From positions 1 through 10,549 of the forward strand of contig JBJMWW010000091.1 in assembly GCA_045809945.1 (NCBI GenBank): DNA of 10,549 nt, given 5' to 3'. Shown piece by piece: positions 5,982-10,549 of this stretch. The first letter of the stretch is position 1; each line of letters begins with the position of its first letter. This DNA is from CADDYX01 sp045809945 (GTDB taxonomy: Bacteria > Verrucomicrobiota > Verrucomicrobiia > Chthoniobacterales > UBA10450). The translations under genes and the position numbers were made by a program. The notes beneath the pieces were generated by a model that was not told the DNA's origin, ran no database searches, and saw nothing but the letters and a program-made list of their open reading frames with translations.

Positions 5982-6975
5982 TATAGCGGCGCATTTCGTC
6001 GACGATATGCGGGTTGACCTGCTGTTCAATCGACTCGGCCGCGACACGCAGCGCGTTTTTGACGGCGAGCGGTGTGCTTGACCCGTGCGCGATGATGCAA
6101 ATGCCATTCACGCCGAGCAGCGGACTGCCGCCGTATTCCTCGTAGTTGGTTTTCTTAAAGATCGCTTTGAAGGCGCCCTTGGCCATCGCCGCGCCGGCCA
6201 GACGAATCGGCGTCTTTTTTACCTCGTGCTTCATCCAGGTGAAGATCGCATGTGCAATCGCCTCGCATGTTTTCAGCATGACATTGCCGACAAACCCATC
6301 GCAGAGGACGACCTCGGCCGGATTCTCAAAGAGATCGTGGCCCTCGATGTTACCGCGGAAATTGAGGCCGCTCTCCTTGAGGAGCTGGAAAACTTCTCGC
6401 GTGAAATCGCTGCCCTTGGTCTCTTCGTCACCGATCGACATCAGGCCGATCTGCGGATTGGCGTAGCGGAGCACGTGCTTCGAATACACCGCGCCCATGA
6501 TCGCGTACTGCAGGAGATGATCGGGCTTGGCATCGACGTTCGCGCCCGCATCGATAAGGACGAAGACGTTCGTTTCGGTGGGAATGATTGAGGCGATGCC
6601 TGGCCGTTCGATGCCTTCGAGTGTGCGCAGTTTGATCGTAGTCGCAGCGACGGCCGCACCGGTATGACCAGCGCTCACGACCGCATCGGCAATCCCTTGT
6701 TTTACCAGATCAACGGCACGGCTGATCGACGAATCCTTCTTGCGTCGCACCGCTTCGACCGCCCGATCCTTCATGTCCACGACCTGCGTGGCGTGCACGA
6801 TCTCGACGCGCCCGTCGTTGCACTTCTGCTTCTTTAGCTCGGTCTCTATCTGCGGCGTGTCACCGACCAGAAAGAGCTTTTCGATGTGCGAATAGGTCCG
6901 CAATGCCATGACGGCGCCTTCGACGAGATTCGGCGGGCCGAAATCGCCTCCCATCGCATCGAGTGCGATTTTCAT
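5944..6975 (-). CDS. plsX: Phosphate acyltransferase (acyl-ACP:phosphate)
   Basis: PlsX (343 aa) makes acyl-phosphate from acyl-ACP, the donor used by PlsY for the first step of glycerophospholipid synthesis. It is a peripheral membrane-associated enzyme in characterised bacteria. Diagnostic blocks: MKIALDAMGGDFGP at the N-terminus, SAGHTGAAVAATTIKL (101-116), RPGIASIIPT (124-133), LIDAGANVDAKPDHLLQYA (140-158), EGHDLFENPAEVVLCDGFVGN (211-231) and YGGSPLLGVNG (281-291). The ATG at 6975 gives exactly the family N-terminus; the reading frame stays open for 61 more codons upstream but those are unrelated to PlsX. No Shine-Dalgarno is seen; instead a perfect palindrome ends two bases before the ATG. 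The 3' end overlaps fabH by 38 nt. Substrate supply from FabH and product use in the same pathway explain the pairing. Confidence 0.96.
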   Translation of the reverse strand: MKIALDAMGGDFGPPNLVEGAVMALRTYSHIEKLFLVGDTPQIETELKKQKCNDGRVEIVHATQVVDMKDRAVEAVRRKKDSSISRAVDLVKQGIADAVVSAGHTGAAVAATTIKLRTLEGIERPGIASIIPTETNVFVLIDAGANVDAKPDHLLQYAIMGAVYSKHVLRYANPQIGLMSIGDEETKGSDFTREVFQLLKESGLNFRGNIEGHDLFENPAEVVLCDGFVGNVMLKTCEAIAHAIFTWMKHEVKKTPIRLAGAAMAKGAFKAIFKKTNYEEYGGSPLLGVNGICIIAHGSSTPLAVKNALRVAAESIEQQVNPHIVDEMRRYNETSATLEPAVR

Positions 6976-6977
6976 CG

Positions 6978-6992
6978 CCGCAAATTTTGCGG
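6978..6992. promoter_or_regulatory. Palindrome immediately upstream of the plsX start codon
   Basis: CCGCAAA-T-TTTGCGG: 7-bp perfect arms around one base, ending 2 bp before the plsX ATG (6975-6973). It could be a binding site for a dimeric regulator or fold as a small hairpin over the ribosome entry region. It does not resemble the FapR operator known for plsX in Firmicutes. Role is unproven. Confidence 0.4.
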
Positions 6993-7064
6993 GCGATGCG
7001 CGTCTATTGCAAAATGAATCTCGCTGCGAACGGCGGTGGTCGTCCCGTGGAGGTCGGCTGAAAC

Positions 7065-7244
7065 CTAAGCGTTGATGCTCAGAACCTGCCGGCCTTTGTA
7101 GTAGCCGCAGCTCGGGCAGGCGGTGTGGGAGCGAACGGTACTCCCGCATTGCGAGCACTTGCTCATCTGGGGCGCGCGCCAGGCATGTGACGCCTTGCGC
7201 GTGCGCAGACGCATCTTGGAAGTTTTACGTTTTGGAACGCCCAT
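7065..7244 (-). CDS. rpmF: 50S ribosomal protein L32
   Basis: L32 (59 aa, normal length) is a small large-subunit protein. The N-terminal MGVPKRKTSKMRLRTRKASH is the family signature (basic, with PKRKTSK), followed by a zinc-ribbon with CSQC (Cys30, Cys33) and CPSC (Cys43, Cys46), so this is the zinc-binding form. ATG at 7244 was preferred over an in-frame ATG 14 codons upstream because L32 proteins begin MAVPK/MGVPK. It sits 46 bp downstream of yceD and 89 bp upstream of plsX, the usual yceD-rpmF-plsX order that couples ribosome and membrane-lipid synthesis. Confidence 0.97.
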   Translation of the reverse strand: MGVPKRKTSKMRLRTRKASHAWRAPQMSKCSQCGSTVRSHTACPSCGYYKGRQVLSINA

Positions 7245-7290
7245 AACGAAGAGCGCACAACCAAGCAGCGAATCGCGAAAACGCAACGCG

Positions 7291-7755
7291 CTACTTGCGT
7301 TTAACTTTCAGCTTGTCGAGCTCGGCCCAGGCGGCTTCCCGCTTCGCCTCGGCGGTCGCTTCGTCGTCAGGGACGCCGATCACAGTTGCCGCCGGGCATT
7401 GCCGGTCACCATGACGGTCGCATTTCGGATACGGCGGCAGATTCAAAAGAATGTCCTCGCGTATGAAGGGCGAGAGATCGATGACCTCCGGTCCGGCGAG
7501 TTCGGTGTGCAATGCAAAATTCGGAACTTCAATCGTGTCCTCGAACTTTTCGAGACATCCGACGCAGCGCAGTGTCACCGGTTGCTTGAGCGAGCCGTTC
7601 GCCCAGAGCGCATCGTGATTTTTGCCGACATCGAGCGAATAACGCAGCGGACCGGCGCATTTCACGTCGTCGGACTCAAAATCGGTAATCACGCAATCGG
7701 TCTCGCCTTCGAGATGTTTCCCTTCTGACGGGATTTGGCGCAGATGAATTTTCAT
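7291..7755 (-). CDS. yceD: YceD/DUF177 family protein
   Basis: The product (154 aa) belongs to the DUF177/YceD family encoded next to rpmF in most bacteria; family members have been implicated in 23S rRNA accumulation in E. coli and plants, but the biochemical role is not settled. Recognisable features: LRCVGCLEKF with paired Cys64/Cys67, the DLSPFIREDILLNLPPYPKCD block (93-113), further cysteines at 112 and 120, and the C-terminal AAWAELDKLK, matching the usual P-W-x-x-L-x-x-L tail. The four cysteines could form a zinc site. ATG at 7755 (MKIHLRQIP) was chosen because an in-frame ATG 30 codons upstream would overlap coaD with low-complexity residues. It lies 19 bp after coaD. Confidence 0.93.
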   Translation of the reverse strand: MKIHLRQIPSEGKHLEGETDCVITDFESDDVKCAGPLRYSLDVGKNHDALWANGSLKQPVTLRCVGCLEKFEDTIEVPNFALHTELAGPEVIDLSPFIREDILLNLPPYPKCDRHGDRQCPAATVIGVPDDEATAEAKREAAWAELDKLKVKRK

Positions 7756-7774
7756 TGGCGAAACCGTTTGGAGT

Positions 7775-8254
7775 TCACCGAACAACTTTCTTGCGCAACG
7801 CGTCGGCGACCGGCGCGGGAACGAACTTGGCGACGTCGCCGCCAAGGCGCGCGATTTCTTTCACAATGCGGGAGCTCAAGTAGGTGTATTCCTCCTTCGG
7901 CATCAGGAAAATCGTTTCAACGCGCGCTTCCAGTTTGCGGTTCATGAGCGCCATCTGGAATTCGAACTCGAAGTCGGACACGGCACGGAGCCCGCGCACG
8001 ACCGCTGTCGCGTTCCGCTCGACCGCAAAATCGACCAGCAATCCCGGCATCGGCGCGAACTGCACGCCGTCCTGATCACCGATCGTCGCGCGCAAGAGCT
8101 CGAGGCGTTCGTCGAGCGAAAAGAGCGGCTGCTTCTGTTCGTTGTAGGCGACGGCGACAATCACCTCGTCGAACAATTTGCGCGCGCGTTCCACAACATC
8201 GAGGTGACCGTTCGTGACCGGATCGAAGCTGCCGGGATAAATCGCGCGTCGCAT
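7775..8254 (-). CDS. coaD: Phosphopantetheine adenylyltransferase
   Basis: CoaD (159 aa, normal length) transfers AMP from ATP to 4'-phosphopantetheine to give dephospho-CoA, the penultimate step of coenzyme A synthesis. Nucleotidyltransferase motifs: YPGSFDPVTNGH (6-17) with the TxGH signature at 14-17, Lys41, VVRGLRAVSDFEFE (85-98) with Arg87 and Arg90, and the YLSSRIVKEIARLGGDV signature (125-141). ATG at 8254 (MRRAIYPGSF) was preferred over the one 13 codons upstream since family members start just before the YPGSFDP strand, and the upstream codons lie in repetitive intergenic DNA. It is the first gene of the minus-strand run toward yceD, rpmF, plsX and fabH. CoA and the 4'-phosphopantetheine group of ACP serve that same lipid pathway. 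Confidence 0.97.
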   Translation of the reverse strand: MRRAIYPGSFDPVTNGHLDVVERARKLFDEVIVAVAYNEQKQPLFSLDERLELLRATIGDQDGVQFAPMPGLLVDFAVERNATAVVRGLRAVSDFEFEFQMALMNRKLEARVETIFLMPKEEYTYLSSRIVKEIARLGGDVAKFVPAPVADALRKKVVR

Positions 8255-8257
8255 TTG

Positions 8258-8299
8258 GCAGCCAACGTTCAACAGCCGACGTTCATCGTCCAACGTCCA
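8258..8299. repeat. Degenerate short tandem repeat between coaD and the USP gene
   Basis: Within the 85-bp divergent gap, three imperfect copies of a ~13-nt unit occur: GCCAACGTTCAACA, GCCGACGTTCATC and GTCCAACGTCCAG (about 8261-8299). Shared core is AACGTTCA/GACGTTCA. The gap must also hold promoters for both directions, but I cannot pick convincing -35/-10 pairs. Whether the repeats are regulatory or simple slippage debris is unknown. Confidence 0.45.
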
Positions 8300-8339
8300 G
8301 TTAAAGAGCGTGGCTCGTTTTACTGGCGTTCACCGAAAA

Positions 8340-9143
8340 ATGAACTCGGGCTACAGGAAAATCGCAGTCGCGAGTACGTTTTCGCCGCGGTTCACCCAGG
8401 TGCTGGCGGAGGCGAAGCGCATTTGCGATCGCTTCAGCGCCGAGCTTCACGCCATCTACGTCGGGGCAAAGGAAGAAACGACCGAGCAGAAATTCCGCGA
8501 GGTTTTCGCACAGCTGGGAGTGCAGTCGACGCCGGTTCATTACCGCGAAGGCGATCCGGCAGCCGTCATTCTCGAATTGTCGAAAGAGGCCGCGATCGAT
8601 CTCGTGATCGCCGGTGCGCTCGAGAAAGAGGTCGTGCTGCGGCCATTCCTCGGAAATGTGGCGCGTTCACTTGTCCGCGCGGCGCGCTCTTCGGTAATGT
8701 TGTTCACCAAACCGGAACAAGAGCCGAGGCAAATTCGCCGGATCGTGATGATGGCGCATTACACCGATGCCGGGCGTGCGGCGTTGAAGAAGGTCTTACA
8801 TCTCGCTGCTGCCGAACAGTGTGAGCGGCTCTACGTCATTCGGGTTCATACCAGCTTTGATCGAGCGCGCGCCGAACGTGGCGAAGGCTCTGGCCGGCGG
8901 ACCGCCGGGGAAGAGGAGCTGGCGCTGGAGGAATTTGTCGATAGCGCCGGTGAGACGGAGGTGCCGATCGAGATTCGCTGTCTCACTGGCACGACAGGGT
9001 TCGCGGCGCTCGAATTTTTGCAATCGATCGAGGCGGACCTGCTCGCCGTATCGATCGATCCGGCGTTGCCGCCGGGCGAGCTGCCGAAACGCATCGCGTG
9101 GATTACCGACACGATTCCGTGCAATCTGTGGGTCATCCGTTAG
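8340..9143 (+). CDS. Universal stress protein-like protein, tandem UspA domains
   Basis: The protein (267 aa) appears to hold two UspA-like alpha/beta domains. Domain 1 (about residues 5-123) starts YRKIAVASTFSP, has SAELHAIYVG (33-42), and ends AIDLVIAGALEKEVVLRPFLGNVARSLVRAARSSVMLF. Domain 2 (about 130-267) starts IRRIVMMAHYTDAGRAALKKVL and ends LAVSIDPALPPGELPKRIAWITDTIPCNLWVIR. The USP nucleotide motif G-2x-G-9x-G-S/T is degenerate in domain 1 (Gly92, Glu95 in place of Gly, Gly105, Asn106), and I cannot find it in domain 2, so ATP binding is doubtful. A cytosolic stress or regulatory role is the family's general association only. Start is uncertain: ATG 8340 fits USP N-termini; an in-frame GTG at 8310 preceded by AAAGAG would add 10 residues. 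The stop abuts the next ATG with no spacer, so the membrane protein is likely co-translated. Confidence 0.78.
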   Translation: MNSGYRKIAVASTFSPRFTQVLAEAKRICDRFSAELHAIYVGAKEETTEQKFREVFAQLGVQSTPVHYREGDPAAVILELSKEAAIDLVIAGALEKEVVLRPFLGNVARSLVRAARSSVMLFTKPEQEPRQIRRIVMMAHYTDAGRAALKKVLHLAAAEQCERLYVIRVHTSFDRARAERGEGSGRRTAGEEELALEEFVDSAGETEVPIEIRCLTGTTGFAALEFLQSIEADLLAVSIDPALPPGELPKRIAWITDTIPCNLWVIR

Positions 9144-9851
9144 ATGGCAGGAAATTCGTTCCAGCTCTTCTCGCCCCCGCATCTTGTGGCGATCGCGATC
9201 ACGTTCGTCGCTCCGTTTGCCTTAGCTGCGGCAGCGCGACGGTCGCCGCGCATCGATCGGATCACCCGTGCGACGATCGCTATCTTGCTCGCACTGAATT
9301 TCATCGGCTACGGAATTCGCGCCTGCTTCTCTGGTTCGATAACCTGGCAGCAAGCGCTGCCGTTTCAGCTTTGCGACTGGACAATGGTCGCGGTGATCGT
9401 GGCGTGCTGGAACGGCGGAAAACCGCGCTGGCTCGAAGTCATTTACTTTTGGGCGATCGGGGGCTCGCTTCAGGCAGTCCTGACGCCGAACCTGCAATTC
9501 GGGTTTCCGGATTACCGTTTCCTCACATTTTTCATCGATCACTGCTGCATCGTGATCGGGACTGCGTATCTGATGATCACCCGGCGTTTTCGGCCGACGT
9601 TCGCCTCGATTTGGCGAACGTGGCTCTGGTCGATTGTTTATCTGTTCGTCACGCTTGCAATCGACCACCTGACGAATGTGAACTACGGTTTTCTGCTGCA
9701 TAAACCGGAAGCGTTCTCGATTTTGAGTTACCTTTCGGATGCGCGGCCGGTCTACATCTTCCAGCTCAACCTTCTCGCGCTCATGTTCTTCGCCATCCTT
9801 TACCTGCCATTCGCGCTCTATGATCTCGCGCGGTCATCCCGAACGAAGTGA
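9144..9851 (+). CDS. YwaF/TIGR02206-family integral membrane protein
   Basis: The product (235 aa) is a polytopic inner-membrane protein resembling the YwaF/TIGR02206 family of unknown function. Hydrophobic segments lie at roughly 13-31, 43-61, 72-89, 97-115, 126-145, 158-175 and 204-226, so six or seven membrane spans. Conserved-looking intramembrane residues: LPFQLCDW (72-79), Glu98, YFW (101-103), GGSLQAVLTPNL (106-117), FFIDH (129-133), NYGFLLHKP (180-188). Invariant polar residues within spans suggest a transport or enzymatic role, but none is known to me. The ATG follows the USP stop directly. The last residues (RSSRTK) and the stop codon are encoded by the left arm of a dispersed palindromic repeat (9831-9928), so the native C-terminus may have been altered by its arrival. 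Confidence 0.85.
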   Translation: MAGNSFQLFSPPHLVAIAITFVAPFALAAAARRSPRIDRITRATIAILLALNFIGYGIRACFSGSITWQQALPFQLCDWTMVAVIVACWNGGKPRWLEVIYFWAIGGSLQAVLTPNLQFGFPDYRFLTFFIDHCCIVIGTAYLMITRRFRPTFASIWRTWLWSIVYLFVTLAIDHLTNVNYGFLLHKPEAFSILSYLSDARPVYIFQLNLLALMFFAILYLPFALYDLARSSRTK

Positions 9852-9928
9852 GGGACCTCACATGCGTCTTTGTGCGATGATGTCCGTTCGAACACTTGCG
9901 AGGTCCTTCGCTTCGCTCAGGATGACCG
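9831..9928. repeat. Dispersed palindromic repeat, copy 3 (membrane protein-kdsA junction)
   Basis: The best-preserved copy: 29-nt terminal arms at 9831-9859 and 9900-9928 match in reverse complement at 25 of 29 positions (ends CGGTCATCCnGAnCGAAG). All four differences are transitions, two of which still allow G-U pairs in RNA. A 40-nt loop region separates the arms. It begins inside the membrane-protein gene, provides its TGA stop (9849-9851), and ends 4 bp before the kdsA ATG. The right arm contains AGGA (9919-9922), spaced 10 nt from that ATG. No transposase is nearby, so if mobile it is a non-autonomous, REP- or MITE-like element. Confidence 0.87.
9919..9922 (+). promoter_or_regulatory. 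Shine-Dalgarno-like AGGA for kdsA, within the repeat arm
   Basis: AGGA lies 10 nt upstream of the kdsA ATG at 9933 and is part of the conserved terminal CAGGATGACC of repeat copy 3. It is the only reasonably spaced SD-like motif before a start codon in this window. Because it also belongs to the repeat consensus, its presence may be incidental. Confidence 0.4.
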
Positions 9929-9932
9929 CCCG

Positions 9933-10549
9933 ATGAAGGCAAAAGTCGGGAACGTCACATTTGGCGGCGAGAAGTTGCCGTTCATCCTCGGTCCGTGCGT
10001 AATCGAGTCGGAGAAATTCGTCTGGCGAATGGCGCGGAAAATCGCCGACGTCTGTCGTGCCGAGGCGGTGCCATTCGTTTTCAAAGCGTCCTACGACAAA
10101 GCGAATCGAACATCGGTGCGTTCCTACCGCGGGGTTGGCGCGGTAGAAGGCTGCGCGATTCTGGCCGGAATCGGGCGCGAGCTACGAGTGCCCGTCACGA
10201 CTGATGTGCATTCGCCGGCGGAAGCGGAGATCGCCGGTGAATCGATTGATCTGCTGCAAATTCCAGCGTTTCTCTGCCGGCAAACGGATTTGCTGAGAGC
10301 CGCGGCCGGGACGGGCCGTGCAGTGAACGTAAAGAAGGGGCAATTCCTCGCGCCGCTCGACGTGCGCAACATCGCCGAAAAGCTGTCCGCATTCGGCTGC
10401 AAAAACTTCATCTTCACCGAACGCGGCACGACATTCGGGTACAACAACCTCGTCGCGGATATGCGATCGCTCTTCTGGATTCGCGAAGCCGGTTACCGGG
10501 TCGTGTTCGATGCCACGCATTCGGTGCAACGGCCGGGCGGAGCAGGGGA
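9933..10549 (+). CDS. kdsA: 3-deoxy-8-phosphooctulonate (KDO-8-P) synthase, 5' part
   Basis: The first 205 codons are present; the window ends inside the gene (full-length family members are about 270-285 aa). KdsA condenses phosphoenolpyruvate with arabinose-5-phosphate to give KDO-8-phosphate, the precursor of the KDO that joins lipid A to the LPS core, so an LPS-bearing outer membrane is implied. Seen: FILGPCVIES (18-26), FKASYDKANRTSVRSYRG (50-67) with the PEP/A5P-binding KANR, TDVH (90-93), QIPAFLCRQTDL (109-120), NVKKGQF (132-138), RGTTFGYNNLVADM (164-177) and DATHSVQ (193-199). Cys22 stands where metal-dependent enzymes such as Aquifex KdsA have Cys and E. coli has Asn; with His196 it supplies two of the four metal ligands, and the other two would lie beyond the window. 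ATG 9933 is the only start near the family N-terminus. Confidence 0.96.
   Translation, partial: MKAKVGNVTFGGEKLPFILGPCVIESEKFVWRMARKIADVCRAEAVPFVFKASYDKANRTSVRSYRGVGAVEGCAILAGIGRELRVPVTTDVHSPAEAEIAGESIDLLQIPAFLCRQTDLLRAAAGTGRAVNVKKGQFLAPLDVRNIAEKLSAFGCKNFIFTERGTTFGYNNLVADMRSLFWIREAGYRVVFDATHSVQRPGGAG

Noticed and set aside
5292..6017. A 241-codon plus-strand open frame opposite fabH
   Set aside because: Lies entirely antisense to fabH with intact catalytic residues; its residues show no recognisable family and look like a reverse-frame shadow.
8204..8824. A 206-codon plus-strand frame overlapping the coaD 5' end and the USP gene
   Set aside because: Arg/Gly-rich low-complexity translation out of frame with the USP domains; it crosses the divergent promoter gap.
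9739..9936. Small plus-strand frame ending in LARSFASLRMTAR
   Set aside because: Its C-terminal half is simply the translation of palindromic repeat copy 3; this is a known type of spurious ORF, not a gene.

Overview
The window looks like a chromosomal segment of a Gram-negative soil- or freshwater-type bacterium, most likely a member of the Verrucomicrobiota (Spartobacteria/Chthoniobacterales-like). This placement is inference: it rests on protein style, GC content, the near-absence of Shine-Dalgarno sequences, and a family of short palindromic repeats. kdsA (KDO synthesis), gmd (GDP-sugar synthesis) and a lipoprotein L,D-transpeptidase all imply an outer membrane with LPS. I see no phage, transposase, CRISPR array or toxin-antitoxin module.

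Layout. (1) Positions 1-121 are the 5' end of a 23S rRNA gene on the minus strand. Upstream of it there is no 16S, tRNA or usual spacer. A roughly 530-bp leader with a boxA-like element is followed by an unrelated protein gene, so the 23S gene appears unlinked from 16S. (2) Positions 651-3273 (plus) carry a YghA-type short-chain dehydrogenase, rph (RNase PH) and gmd (GDP-mannose 4,6-dehydratase), tightly packed. (3) Positions 8254 down to 3276 (minus) form a run of seven genes: coaD, yceD (DUF177), rpmF, plsX, fabH, tatD and an L,D-transpeptidase lipoprotein gene. The yceD-rpmF-plsX-fabH core is the classic conserved cluster that links ribosomal protein L32 to the start of phospholipid and fatty-acid synthesis. 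This run converges on gmd with only 2 bp between the stop codons. (4) Positions 8340-10549 (plus), divergent from coaD, carry a two-domain universal-stress-protein-like gene, a YwaF/TIGR02206 integral membrane protein and the first 205 codons of kdsA, which is cut by the window edge.

The coding content is mostly housekeeping: cofactor A synthesis, phospholipid precursors, RNA maturation and envelope sugars. The least ordinary signal is a family of about 77-98-bp imperfect inverted repeats with GTCATnCCGAGCG-type ends. Three copies occur (3855-3935, 4854-4930, 9831-9928). One lies inside the coding sequence of the transpeptidase and supplies the n-region of its lipoprotein signal peptide. Another supplies the last codons and stop of the membrane protein plus the only well-spaced Shine-Dalgarno-like motif in the window, in front of kdsA. 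Other points of note are the unlinked 23S gene, a 31-residue insertion in TatD, a palindrome two bases upstream of the plsX start, and a metal-type active-site cysteine in KdsA. I did not find a convincing new multi-gene system.
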